NCBI RefSeq assembly: GCF_025370935.1
Contig: NC_133485.1
Location: forward strand, 17,276,073 to 17,340,072
DNA length: 64,000 nucleotides
Direction: 5' to 3'
From: Choristoneura fumiferana
Lineage: Eukaryota > Arthropoda > Insecta > Lepidoptera > Tortricidae
Position numbers and translations under genes: made by a program. Each line of letters starts with the position of its first letter. Position 1 is the stretch's first letter. The notes beneath the pieces are model-generated. The model made no database searches and was not told the DNA's origin. It was given only the letters and a program-made list of their open reading frames with translations. Shown here in pieces: positions 1 to 9,817 of the stretch.

Positions 1-1160
1 TGTAACATTTTCTTTCGGAAGCCGGCTTCCGAAAAGGCTATAGTACCGTAGACCACATACATGCGCTGCGGCAGGTTATACAAAAGACTGAAGAGTATAA
101 CCTCCCCCTTTGCCTTGCATTTGTGGACTACGAGAAAGCCTTCGATTCGATCGAGACTTGGGCTGTGCTGCAGGCTCTCCAGCGGTGCCAAGTTGACTAT
201 CGGTATATCGAAGTGTTGAAGTGTCTGTACGAAAACGCCACTATGTCCGTCCGATTACAGGATCAGAGCACGAAGCCTATTCCTCTGCAGCGGGGAGTCA
301 GACAAGGAGATGTGATCTCTCCGAAACTGTTCACCGCTGCATTGGAGGATGCTTTTAAGGTTTTGGACTGGAAAGGACGAGGCATCAACATTAATGGCGA
401 GTACTTCACTCATCTTCGATTTGCCGACGACATTGTAGTCATGGCTGAGACCATGGAGGACCTCGGTGCTATGCTCGCTGACCTCAGTAGAGTTTCCGAC
501 CGAGTTGGCCTGAAAATGAACATGGACAAGACGAAAGTCATGTCTAATGTCCATGTTGTACCAACTCCCGTAATAGTCGGAGACTCTGCGCTCGAAGTTG
601 TTGACGACTATGTATACCTGGGACAAACGGTCCAACTTTGAGAAAGAGATCACTCGTCGAATCGACTCGGCTGGGCAGCATTCGGGAAGCTTCGCAGTGT
701 CTTTTCGTCCAAATTACCGCAGTGTTTGAAGTCAAAAGTCTTTGACCAGTGTGTGTTGCCAGTGATGACATACGGATCTGAGACGTGGGCGCTAACGATG
801 GGCCTCATGATAAAACTCAAAGTCACTCAGAGGGCTATGCTCGGGGTTTCTCTGCGGGATAGAATTAGAAATGATGATATCCGCAGTAGAACTAAGGTTA
901 CCGACATAGCCCGAAGAATTGCGAAACTAAAGTAGCAGTGGGCGGGGCACATTGCTCGCAGGACGGATGGCCGATGGGGCCAGAAGGTTCTCGAATGGCG
1001 TCCGCGGACCGGGAGACGAGCTGTCGGTAGGCCTCCAACAAGATGGAGCGACGACTTGGTTAAGATCGCGGGATCGCGGTGGATGCGGAAAGCACAAGAC
1101 CGGTCTGAGTGGAGAGCCTTGGGGGAGGCCTATGTCCAGCAGTGGACGTCTTTCGGCTGA
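1..1160 (+). pseudogene. RTE-type LINE reverse transcriptase, 5' end outside the window, decayed
   Basis: This encoded the reverse transcriptase that copies the element's RNA into the genome. The frame is open from the window edge and reads AGFRKGYSTVDHIHALRQ, then DYEKAFDSI, RQGDVISPKLF and the catalytic LRFADDIVVMA. It is knocked out of frame near 630 by a small deletion just after YLGQTVQL, and again near 670. It resumes at 726 as FDQCVLPVMTYGSETWA, hits an in-frame TAG at 934-936, and continues as QWAGHIARRTDGRWGQKV to a stop at 1158-1160. The short TGA-rich tail after the stop is typical of RTE elements. It is a dead copy. The RTE-clade assignment is from recognised motifs, with no search run. 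Confidence 0.9.
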
Positions 1161-1185
1161 CATGATGAACATTTTCTTGCACATT

Positions 1186-1600
1186 TGGGAGTATTCTTGC
1201 TTGATTTGTTGTTTGCATGCATGCTTGCCTTCTGGCGTCACGCTTGCTTGCATGCATGCTTGCACTATTTATGCTTCCTCTAACACACTGATTGCAGCTG
1301 TGAGGGAGTGGGACGCCAGCCCGCTTCATGAGCGCTGGAGGAGATACCATAGACCGGTCATCGCGGGATCGGGGTAACCCGCGATGTTCATCTAACCCAG
1401 GCCGATAAAATTGCATGTTTGTTGATTTGATTGACAAAATTACATGCTCACTTGCAAGCCTGCTTAGGTGGTTGCTTAGGTACATGCTTGCTTGTTTGCT
1501 TGCTTGCATGCTTGCTTGCATGCTTTCTTGAACGCTTGCTTGCACTATTTCTTGCACATTTGGGAGTATGCTTGCTTGAGTTGTTGTTTCAATCACTACA
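1186..1600. repeat. Two degenerate tetranucleotide arrays (CTTG/GCAT type)
   Basis: Imperfect GCTTGCTTGCATGC runs occupy about 1186-1265 and 1437-1585, and TTGCACATTTGGGAGTAT occurs in both. The 1290-1380 stretch between them is GC-richer and has an 8-bp stem, ATCGCGGG with CCCGCGAT. Long ORFs here on either strand are products of the repeat. Confidence 0.7.
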
Positions 1601-1694
1601 AGTTCCAAAAACCATCTGTTTTGATGCCTCCTACGACCTAACATTAACAAGGTATTTTAATGAACTAAAAGAAGGAAGCAAGGTATTTTGCTTT

Positions 1695-2030
1695 AAGTGC
1701 CCCTTACACCCATAAAGTAACCTCAATTTTTAAAATGTCTGTTTGTTACTGTCCCTTACGACTAACAATTTACTCTAGTTTTAGCTTTCGATGTCCCTTA
1801 CGCCCATAAGAGTATTCCTTATTTTATAAGTTGCTGTTGTTTAATGCCCCTTACGACGTACCAATTACACCTTTTTTAAAATGTCTGTTTTCTACTGCCC
1901 CTTACGACCGACAATTTACTCTAGCTCTTGCTTTTTATACCCCTTACGCCCATAAAAGTATTTATTATTTTATAAATTGCTGTTTTTTAATGTCCCTTAC
2001 GACGTTCCGATTATACCATTTTTAACCTTC
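1695..2030. repeat. About 145-bp tandem units carrying CCCTTACG motifs
   Basis: Two units are clear: the phrase CTTACGACNNACAATTTACT recurs near 1755 and 1901, about 145 bp apart, with a partial unit before them. CCCTTACG occurs exactly at 1753, 1795, 1848, 1899, 1941 and 1994. No coding potential is visible. Confidence 0.75.
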
Positions 2031-2079
2031 AACATACATATTTAATTATACAGGCCAATTATTATTATGTATGCATCCT

Positions 2080-2130
2080 CATCTCGGCCTATATACGTCC
2101 CACTGCTGGGCACAGGCTTCCTTTATTAGG
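2080..2130 (-). mobile_element. SINE-1 3' tail fragment
   Basis: This is the reverse complement of the RTE-like SINE-1 tail, including TATATACGTCCCACTGCTGG. Only the last 50 bp survive. Confidence 0.7.
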
Positions 2131-2870
2131 ATCTGTAACTTAGTAGCTTAAAATAAACAAAGTAGCTAAGAGAAATTTACCTCAACATCCTTGACTGAAA
2201 TTCCATTACGTAAATGTTAGCTCGACGTCAAGCCATTAGGGGATCCATCAACTTAATCTTCTTTTTTGTTTTGCTTTTGGCATCTTATAAAAAAATACGC
2301 GCGTTGACAAAGAACAAACGTAGGCAATCAAATACGTCCTCCGTGTTTGACGTGTCTGACACGACTGACCGAATGTGCAATGCGCAAACGCTGGGCGCGT
2401 GGAAGGTAGGTAGACGCGTTAGTATTTTGATGTTAGGTACAAGAAATAGGTACAGGCGGTAAGGTTACGCCCAACAACTTCTTGCTTTTTTATCTTATTC
2501 GTTATAAAATGTTGGGGTGTAAAGGACAATGAAACAATAATTGACCCATACGCCCTTTTATTATATTTGTTGGGTTTTTTTTTAACGTCATGAGTCGAGT
2601 CGTAAAGGACATATGAGACTGCCACAGCCCCTTACGACCCAAATATTAAAAAAATAATACATTTACGCCATTTTTCAGCTCAAATATTTTATATCATGTC
2701 CCTTAAGCTATTTTATTTTAAAATAATAAATGTTGATAACAGCAAAAGTAAGGGGCGTATCGTAACTTGAATACTACCAATCGACAGAGAAAAAAAAACT
2801 CTAATTTTCTATGTTTAAAAGTGATTTTCGGTATTTTGTCCCTTACGCCAATTGAGACTTCCACCATCGA
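2131..2870. other. Non-genic AT-rich stretch with scattered CCCTTACG motifs
   Basis: No gene is seen. Exact CCCTTACG copies are at 2629 and 2840, CCCTTAAG is near 2700, and GTAAGGGG (the opposite strand) is near 2750. These extend the motif beyond the tandem array. Confidence 0.5.
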
Positions 2871-2875
2871 TATGA

Positions 2876-3018
2876 TTATGATTGGCAGGCCTCCAACCAG
2901 GTGGACTGATGACATCGTGAGAGTAGCGGGAAACCGGTGGATGCAAGTGGCGAGTTGTCGTTCATTGTGGCGTTCTAAGGGGGAGGCCTTTGTCCAGCAG
3001 TGGACGTCTTCCGGCTGA
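2876..3018 (+). pseudogene. RTE LINE 3' end, 5'-truncated
   Basis: It encodes IGRPPTRWTDDIVRVAGNRW and ends EAFVQQWTSSG plus stop, then a GATGATGATGA tail. This is the last ~45 codons of an RTE reverse transcriptase ORF. The fragment has no catalytic domain. Confidence 0.85.
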
Positions 3019-3114
3019 TGATGATGACGACTCCGATTATTGGGAGTCCATAAACATTTTTCATTAAATTCTATATTATAACCTTAAAGTTTTTGTAATT
3101 AACAATTATTATAA

Positions 3115-3265
3115 TCTCAGTCTATATATTCGTCCCACTCCTAGACACAGGTCTCTTCTCAAAACGACTTAGGACTAGGGACTTAGGCCCCAGTTCCCAC
3201 GCGGGGCCGGTCGGATTAGGAACTTGACATACACCATTGATTTACTACGCAGGTTTGTGCAAAAA
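3115..3265 (-). mobile_element. SINE-1 fragment, diverged
   Basis: It keeps degraded CCCACTCCTAGACACAGG, TTCCCACGCGGGGCC and CGCAGGTTTGTGC blocks in SINE-1 order. The tRNA-like head is missing. Confidence 0.65.
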
Positions 3266-3365
3266 ATTTCGGATAGTTTTTTATGCAAGCCAATGTGGAT
3301 AAAAAATACCATAGTAGCAAAAATACCATGCTATCAATAATTATTACTTTCAATTATTCATTAAC

Positions 3366-3535
3366 TAACTGTTGCCCGCGACTCCGTCCGCGTATAATTC
3401 TTTACTACACACTATCCCGCGGGAACTATTCAATTTTCCAGGGTAAAAACTATCTATGTACTTCCCCGGGACTCAAACTATCTGTACCTCAAATTGATTC
3501 AGCGGTTTAGACGTGATAAACTAGCAAACAAAAAA
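3366..3535 (-). mobile_element. HEL (Helitron-like, Lep1-type) fragment
   Basis: GCCCGCGACTCCGTCCGCGT is the reverse complement of the conserved HEL 3' end. It is followed by CCGCGGGAACTATTCAATTT and CAGCGGTTTAGACGTGATAA. There is no protein; such copies depend on enzymes encoded elsewhere. Confidence 0.7.
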
Positions 3536-3540
3536 CAGAC

Positions 3541-3775
3541 TTTTTTATTCGACTGGATGGAAAACGAGCAAGTGGGTCGCCTGATGGTAAGAGATCACCA
3601 CCGCCCATAAACATCTGCAACACCAACCTAAGATGAGTACCTCAAATGCCAGTAATTACACCGGCTGTCTTGCTCTCCACGCCGAAACACAATAGTGCAA
3701 GCACTGCTACACGGCAGGATTAGCGAGCAAGATGGTGGTAGCAATCCGAGCGGACTTGTACAAGGTCCTACCACT
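3541..3775 (-). mobile_element. REP-A, poly(A)-tailed LINE 3' end or SINE
   Basis: On the minus strand it begins near TAGGACCTTGTACAAG, passes CAGCCGGTGTAATTACTGGC and ends at a T-run/A-tail beside ATCCAGTCGAATAAAA. It resembles the untranslated 3' region of a lepidopteran CR1/Zenon LINE. That identity is recalled, not searched. Confidence 0.65.
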
Positions 3776-3975
3776 TACAAACTTTCGCATTTATAATATT
3801 AGCAGGGATTTTAGAGTTTGGGAAGAGTAGGCAGATGCGTGAGTTTTATTAGAACTCTACCTAAAACTGAAGAAATGGAAATGATGGGCGTCGCACAATG
3901 TCTAATCTACATACAAAAGTTATTATATTATATTTTCTTGTGAAGTTCGTTTGCTTTTTTAAGTGCTGTTTTCTT

Positions 3976-4212
3976 AAAATTTGTTTTTTGGAATCTTTTT
4001 ATATTTTTTATTTCAATTCGAAATTTTTTGTTACTTTTACGGTCATCCCGTAAAACCCATATCGAAAATACAAAGTGAAATATAGATGCATAGAAAAACC
4101 AGAAAAATAAGACCGGCGCTGGGAATCGAAACCAGGTCCTCGGCATTCCATGCCACGTGCTTTACCAATACACCACCACTGGACCATCTATATTTCAGTT
4201 TGTATTTTCGAT
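3976..4212 (-). mobile_element. SINE-2 (tRNA-like head) with an inverted arm at its 5' end
   Basis: The minus strand reads: an inverted ~26-bp piece of the body, a tRNA-like head with B box GGTTTCGATTCC, the body (CTGGTTTTTCTATGCATC) and an A-rich tail. A 13-bp target duplication with one mismatch, GTGCTGTTTTCTT at 3963-3975 and GTGTTGTTTTCTT at 4213-4225, brackets the whole unit. The inverted arm therefore arrived with the element. Confidence 0.8.
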
Positions 4213-4289
4213 GTGTTGTTTTCTTTTAAAGTAACCTCAATCGTTTATTTACATGCTAATGTATGTTTTTAACCAAAAGCTGTAAAATA

Positions 4290-4845
4290 CGTGTGTTTCG
4301 TAATGTTTTACAATTTCGCGATTTTTGCTCATAACTAATTATCTCAACTGAACGAACGGAACTGCATTTTTCCGGAATAAAATCACTTTCTGGTACATAA
4401 AATATCTCTATGCTAAAAATCACGTCGATATGTCGCTCCGGTTCGACGTGAAAGACGGACAAACATACAAACATACAATCACACATCATCATCATCCCAG
4501 CCTATATACGTCCCACTGCTGGGCACAGGCCTCCTTTCAGAACAAGAGGGCTTGGGCCATAGTTCCCACGCGGGCCTAGTGCGGATTGGGAACTTCACAC
4601 ACACCATTGAATTGCTTCGCAGGTTTGTGCAGGTTTCCTCACGATGATTTCCTTCATCACAAAGCTCGTGGTAAAATTCAAATGTAATTCCGCACATGAA
4701 TTTCGAAAAACTCAGAGGTGCGAGCCGGGGTTCGAACCCACGACCCTCTGCTTGAGAGGCGATAGGTCAAACCACTAGGCCACCACGGCGGACATACACA
4801 CAAACACATACAATTTCACATTAATAATATTAGTATAGATTCTCC
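4290..4845 (-). mobile_element. HEL element split by a SINE-1 insertion
   Basis: The parts at 4290-4489 and 4793-4845 make one HEL copy: ATCACGTCGATATGTCGCTC, then GACGTGAAAGACGGACAAAC, then after the SINE the AATAATATTAGTATAGATT end. The 3' terminus (left side) is degraded. Confidence 0.75.
4490..4792 (-). mobile_element. SINE-1, near full length, inside HEL
   Basis: On the minus strand the head reads GCCGTGGTGGCCTAGTGGTT and GGGTTCGAACCCCGG (B box). The body follows (CGAAATTCATGTGCGGAATT) and the RTE-like tail ends in (GATGAT)n. The head resembles a tRNA but lacks a foldable mature tRNA context. Confidence 0.85.
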
Positions 4846-4904
4846 TCGACGTTTAAACCACATTGTACTAGACGGTCACGAGTCGACTCTTTAACATTTT
4901 TTTT

Positions 4905-5060
4905 TTAATTATACTGGCCGTTATTGACCCCTATCAATATATTATAGTATTGTTATTAATATTGTTGTTATTGTTAGTAGCAGTGTACTTGTATTCTGTA
5001 TCACTGATTATCTCTGGTGTAGAATAAAGAGTCAATGTATTGTATTGTATTAATTACCTA
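4905..5060 (+). mobile_element. LINE 3' UTR with (TGTAT)n tail
   Basis: It contains AGAATAAAGAGTCAATGTAT followed by repeated TTGTAT. The same AATAAAGAGTCATTGTAT phrase recurs near 9620, so it is a repeated 3' end, not a host polyadenylation site. Confidence 0.55.
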
Positions 5061-5080
5061 CATGTAACGGGGAGTGCTCC

Positions 5081-5325
5081 GAGGAGTTATTCGGGTTGAT
5101 CCCTGCCGCATCCTTTCGCCACCGACCTACGCGACAACACTTCCATCCTCACCATTTAGACGGTTGGCGGTCCTCTACTGTGCGTTTTTCCAGAAGTTTC
5201 CTGCCTCGCACAGCAAAACTCTGGAATGAACTATCGCCTGCGGTATTCCCGGACCGATATGACCTTCAAGTTTTCAAGAAAAGAGCGTACTCCTACCGTA
5301 AAGGCCGGCAACGCCCTTGTGTTCC
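5081..5325 (+). pseudogene. Non-LTR retrotransposon RT, C-terminal fragment
   Basis: It reads RTAKLWNELSPAVFPDRYDL and FKKRAYSYRKGRQRP, the characteristic C-terminal tail of Jockey/CR1-group reverse transcriptases in insects. There is no catalytic domain here. The clade is uncertain. Confidence 0.75.
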
Positions 5326-5525
5326 CGTGGGAATTCCCGAAATGACTCTAAGCCCAGCGGTCGTCGTTTCGAGATTTTATCCCTATCCCGTGGGAATATC
5401 GGAATAAAAAGTAGCCTATGTTTTATTCCGATGTCCAGCTATCTATATACCAAATTTCATCCAACCAAGGTCCGTTTGTGTAGCTAGAAGAGTTCGGTCG
5501 GTGGAGAGATAAGGAAAAAAACTTT
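5326..5525 (-). mobile_element. HEL fragment
   Basis: CCCGTGGGAATATCGGAATA, AAAAAGTAGCCTATG and ATACCAAATTTCATCCAACC match the internal order of other HEL copies. Both ends are eroded. Confidence 0.65.
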
Positions 5526-5794
5526 TATGGGATTATCACATATTATTATTAATAATTAAATCACATATTACTCGTATAATATCTCTGTATGTGTATTGAT
5601 CACATATATTCTCTTCCAGTAACGTAACTCAATTGAGTTGCCAACACTGTGTTAAATTTTTACCCGACTTCCCGAAGGAGGGGTATGTTTTTAGTAATAG
5701 TTATAAATAACGGCAGAGTCTCAGAGTGTTACAAAAAAATCAAAGCAAAGCAATGCCAGATCTAATAGTTAATAGGATCAAAACCGTGAGGCAA

Positions 5795-6150
5795 ACATCA
5801 TCATCATCATCATATCAGCCATAGAACGTCCACTGTGTTGGACATAGGCCTCCCCCATAGACCTCCAGTTGCCTAGGTTAGAAGCGACCTGCTAGTCCCA
5901 CCGTGAACCCGCGACATTAACCATCTCGTTGGTGGACGTCCTACGCTGGGCTTGCCGATCCACAGTTTCCACTCGAGAACCTTTCGGCCCCAACCACCAT
6001 CTGTTCTCCGTGCTATATGGCCTGCCCATTGCCACTTCAAAGACCTAATTCGCTTGGCTATGTCGGTGACCCTTGTTCTTCTACGTATCTCCTAATTTCT
6101 GATTCGATCCCGCAGAGAAACCCCAAGCATAGCTATGTCCATAGCGAGAC
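5795..6150 (-). pseudogene. RTE LINE 3' end
   Basis: It starts at a (CAT)n tail. The minus strand encodes degraded RTE C-terminal sequence including QWAGHIAR-, GRPPTR- and EAYVQ-like blocks, and upstream DRIRN-like sequence. Frameshifts are present throughout. Confidence 0.8.
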
Positions 6151-7234
6151 AACGCTAGTTTTAAATAGTCTTTCAACTTCAAGACTCAATGTAAATCACA
6201 AGCCTAATAATCAACATCGTCAATCAGAGTCGGAACTGTTCGATCCAAACCAAATTAATCTCTATCTCGATAAATCCCGTTTGAATTTACATTCCTGCGC
6301 TGAACGAACTAAATCTTCGACAAAGAAATTAAATTTTACGCAGTTTCCACGGCGCGAGGCTGGGAGCTGGCAGGAAAGAAATGGCATTAAAAGAAACCCT
6401 TAAAAACTTTAAATAAACACTGAAAACGAAATAAAAGATCTAGTACTATAAACTATGTTAGTGGGTCAAATCATTAGGTGGGATCCAATCAAAATAGTGA
6501 CTATCTCAAAAAAATCCAGTATATGGTCCCGACTGTTGAAGTTACAATTACTTAACAGAGTTCCCCGATGTTCCAGTTTTCCGCGTAAAGCTACAGGAGG
6601 TGCAGGCAAAGTGTAAAGAACTTACATTTTCTTACACTGTGGTGCAGGTTAGAATTCCGTTCGACGATCCGAAAATCTATTTCGCTTAAAAAAAATCCAA
6701 AAAACTGGGTCACCTGGTGATAAAAGTATACTTACCAGCACTCCATATTCCCACGGAACTAGGATTCATTATGGTCTCAAAGTTTCATTCGAGTGGAGAC
6801 CAAAAAGTACCACGTTAAACGGTATCTAACGGTGACACCAGGAAAACTTTGAAGTCTATCCGAGCGACTGCTAAATCTAGAAACATGAATTTATCCCCGA
6901 TTATTTTTCATACAAAGTAAAGAAGACCACGATGTAATTTTTGAGAATTTCCATAGAAACAGCCAAAACTAATAATTCAAACGAAAGTAGCCGGGGGCGA
7001 AATTTCAACAATTTAAACATGTCACTTTTGTTGCCAACTCCCAGTCTATCAGGGTAGCTCAGGCTAAGTTGGGGTAAGACAATCCCCGGTCGTCCATTAA
7101 AGCTATCGTTCCGCAGATCTCACGCGACGTTACGAGAATGTATTTCCAATTGGTTAGTGGAGGCGGGGCTTAAATGTAGTGTGACCAAATTTTACCTTGC
7201 TTTTCCCGCCCGTACGTTCCACTGGTGAGCAAAA
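6151..7234. other. No gene recognised
   Basis: The 6178-6400 stretch is open in one frame but looks like chance. A short inverted motif, AGTGTAAAGAACTTACA and TTCTTACACT, is near 6610-6645. No known family was recognised. Confidence 0.4.
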
Positions 7235-7312
7235 CCTAGCAAAATTAGAGGATGTGGGCAGTAGTTCCAGTAGTACCAATTAGGAACTTTACACACTATC
7301 GAATTGCTTTTG
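7235..7312 (-). mobile_element. SINE-1 remnant, heavily diverged
   Basis: Degraded TAGTTCC, AATTAGGAACTTTACACAC and ATCGAATTGCTTT blocks follow SINE-1 order on the minus strand. Confidence 0.45.
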
Positions 7313-7496
7313 TTTAATTCATTGAAGAAAGAAAGATGGAAGAAAGAAAGAAAGAAGACATTTATTCACATTCACAAAGACACACAAATACAACAAAACT
7401 GGTGTTTTCCTTCCCCGTAAAACACCTGGTAATTTTAAATGTTAATTATTGGATACTTTTTAGTGTAGCTTGTTGCCATGGCGTCTTGAGTCAATT
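7313..7496. repeat. GAAA-rich spacer
   Basis: GAAGAAAGAAAGATGGAAGA and further GAAAG repeats occupy 7320-7360. The rest shows nothing. Confidence 0.4.
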
Positions 7497-7672
7497 TTTT
7501 AAGGGCAAGTGGGTCTCCTGATGGTAAGAGATCACCACCGCCCATAAACAACCGCAACACCAGGGGTATTGCAGATGCGTTGCCAACCTAGAGGCCTATG
7601 GGATACCTTAAGTACCAGGATGGTGGTAGCTATCCGGGCGGGCGGATCTTGCACAAGGTCCTACCACCTGCA
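7497..7672 (-). mobile_element. REP-A copy with internal deletion
   Basis: The order is GGGCAAGTGGGTCTCCTGAT, CACCACCGCCCATAAACA, AGATGCGTTGCCAACC and CAAGGTCCTACCACCTGC. The middle block (sodium-dodecamer-like AGCACTG region) present in the 34.3-kb copy is missing. Confidence 0.7.
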
Positions 7673-7720
7673 AACATGACTTACTTATTAAAATCATGAC
7701 TTTATGGGGTAAAAATTCAC

Positions 7721-7864
7721 TAAGGGGCTGTTTCACCATCCATTGATTAGTGTTATCAGGCGGTTAGGTGTGATGCTGACTCTATTTGTTTTGTTCAAGT
7801 AGACGGAGACGGCATCACTAACCGTCAGTTAACAATAATCAATGGATGGTGAAACAGCTCCTAA
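7721..7864. mobile_element. MITE-2 (palindromic)
   Basis: The ends TAAGGGGCTGTTTCACCATC and GGATGGTGAAACAGCTCCTA are mutually inverted, and the interior also pairs (GAGACGGCATCAC with GTGATGC). It is a non-autonomous DNA transposon; three copies lie in this window. Confidence 0.85.
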
Positions 7865-8204
7865 AAAGTTGATTGCCCCAATTAATGCAATAAATCATTG
7901 CAGGATTATCCCACAGTCTCCAAACAAGTGGTCACAGTAAAAATCGGATACAGTCGTCGCAGGAACAATCTCATTAGCCGTGAATTTTGTGGACCCCTCA
8001 TCCCCACCCCTGTAGATTTATGCCGGCGTGGGGGGTAAGGAACTCTAGAATGTCGAATGTGAAACGTGGTGGAAAGTACCTTGGATGACGTAGAACTGGA
8101 GCAGAGGAACCGTTTGAATAGTTAAAGGTGTGAATATCTTGAGGCTGATGATTGTATGTATCCCCGAAATGCATAATAAGTAACCACTAGATTCTTGGAA
8201 TATT
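7865..8204. other. No feature recognised
   Basis: Unique-looking DNA with no persuasive ORF or repeat match. Confidence 0.4.
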
Positions 8205-8334
8205 CCGAACAAAATACGCAATCCTTAGAAAAATATTACTTGATTTTTTTCGTAATGGCTACGGAACCCTATTTCGGGCGTATCCGACACGATCTTGGCC
8301 GGTTTTTTAAATTGACAAATAAAAAAGTACGTCC
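8205..8334 (-). mobile_element. REP-E terminal fragment
   Basis: ATGGCTACGGAACCCTATTT, CGGGCG and GATCTTGGCCGGTTTTTT are the reverse complement of the left end of the two long REP-E copies at 23.3 and 24.9 kb. Confidence 0.7.
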
Positions 8335-8345
8335 AATTTTTATTC

Positions 8346-8610
8346 GGTCGTGGGTTCAAACCCCGGCTCGCACCTCTGAGTTTTTCGAAATTCATGTGCG
8401 GAATTACATTTGAAATTTACCACGAGCTTTACGGTGAGGGAAAACATCGTGAGGAAACCTGCACAAACCTGCGAAGCAATTCAATGGTATGTGTGAAGTT
8501 CCCAATCCGCACTGGGCCCGCGTGGGAACTACTGCCCAAGCCCTCTCATTCTGAGGGGAGGCCTGTGCCCTGCAGTGGGACGTATATAGGCTGGCATGAT
8601 GATGATGATG
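8346..8610 (+). mobile_element. SINE-1, 5'-truncated, perfect 11-bp target duplication
   Basis: AATTTTTATTC occurs at 8335-8345 and 8611-8621. The copy starts inside the tRNA-like head, just before the B box GGTTCAAACC, and ends (GATGAT)n. Truncation at the 5' end plus a target duplication is the signature of LINE-driven insertion. Confidence 0.9.
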
Positions 8611-8636
8611 AATTTTTATTCAGCATCAGCCCGCCC

Positions 8637-8853
8637 TAGCTGCCCGCGACTCCGTTCGCATAAAATTCGGTTATCACTATCCCTCAGAAACTCTTAAACT
8701 ATCCGAAATAAAACTCTTCCATGACCTTCCTCGGTGCTCAAACTATCTGTGTACCGAATTTCATGTAAATCAGTTCAGCGGTTGAGACGTGATGAAGCAA
8801 CAAACAAACAAACAGACTTACAAACTTTCTCATTTATAATATTAGTGGGATAT
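8637..8853 (-). mobile_element. HEL, near complete
   Basis: It runs from AGCTGCCCGCGACTCCGTTC (3' end on the minus strand) through CAGCGGTTGAGACGTGATGA to CTTTCTCATTTATAATATTA (5' end). Confidence 0.75.
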
Positions 8854-8904
8854 TAAGACATAAACATTGCAAGTTAAATAAAAGCCTTGAAAAATAATGC
8901 CATC

Positions 8905-9222
8905 ATACGGAAAAAAGACACATGTGCCCGAGTACTGCCTTTTCGCAACGTAACGTTTGGCAACCTGTTTCATTTCGCAAACTCTAAAACTTTAAATATT
9001 ATTTCAGGTATTATTTCAGGGCAATCGTGTAGAACCCTTTAGGTTAGGTTAGGTTAGTTTTATAAAAATCCTGAAATATTTACAGTTTCAGAAATATTAA
9101 ACAGTTGGGAAATGAAAAGTTGCGAAATGAAACAGGTTGCCAAACGTTATTCGCCGAAACATTAGTAAACCACATGTGCCATTTCTTTCCAATGGACGGT
9201 GTGTCTTTTTTCCGTATGACGG
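8905..9222. repeat. Foldback repeat
   Basis: CATACGGAAAAAAGACACA at 8907 and its complement near 9215, plus AACGTTTGGCAACCTGTTTC near 8955 and its complement near 9130, form long arms. Near 9500-9560 a third partial copy repeats TTTCATTTCGCATGCTC and CATCGTGTAGAAC. It is probably a MITE. Confidence 0.6.
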
Positions 9223-9660
9223 CCGAATACACAAACCATCACATTTGAGCAAAAAAACTCGTAATTCAATGTTTGCCGTGACCAAAAATAACAATACAAT
9301 CCGTGGACTAATAAATCAAACCATTCCAATTATAAGGCGCTATCGTTGATTTCACAGGAAAACATCGGCTTTATTAAGCGGTGCGAGCCGGAAGTCGCAG
9401 GCGGAATAAACAATTTAAACATTGGAGGGGCAGTGGAACATAGCTGTTGTAAGCGAAATGGTGGGTTCTGTATGTACTTACAAATCTTACCGGGCACTGT
9501 TTTTTTGCAAACTTTTCATTTCGCATGCTCTAAAACTGTAAATATTCCAGGCCCATCGTGTAGAACAAAATCGAAATGTGTAATGTGTACTCTACATCGC
9601 TTACTATTTGTGGTGTACAATAAAGAGTCATTGTATCAAATACTGGCTTATACTACATGT
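9223..9660. other. Repeat-derived, no gene
   Basis: A partial copy of the preceding foldback lies at about 9505-9560. A LINE-like tail, ACAATAAAGAGTCATTGTAT, lies near 9617. The open frames here are not convincing. Confidence 0.4.
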
Positions 9661-9775
9661 GCAAAATTTGAACTTCGTATCGTGCCGTCCCGCTGATACT
9701 AATATTATTTCATACGGGAGTGAGAGGGACGGTACCATACAAACTTCGATTTTCGAATTTTGTAGCATCCCCCCT
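9661..9775. mobile_element. MITE-3 (palindromic)
   Basis: Inverted AATTTGAACTTCGTATCGTG and AACTTCGATTTTCGAATTTT arms sit around GTGAGAGGGACGGTA. It is the same palindrome as the copies near 10.9, 45.9, 46.0 and 47.4 kb. Confidence 0.75.
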
Positions 9776-9817
9776 GGATCTCTAATGATTTACGCGTACG
9801 AAGCCGCGGGTAAACAA

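Noticed and set aside
952..1650. ORFs over the CTTG repeats and the RTE tail
   Set aside because: They are out of frame with the RT remnant or made of tetranucleotide repeat.
6017..6403. 128-codon ORF
   Set aside because: Its first third is antisense RTE sequence and the rest shows no motif.
9041..9059. Telomeric (TTAGG)n
   Set aside because: Only three to four units inside a foldback repeat; no subtelomeric context.
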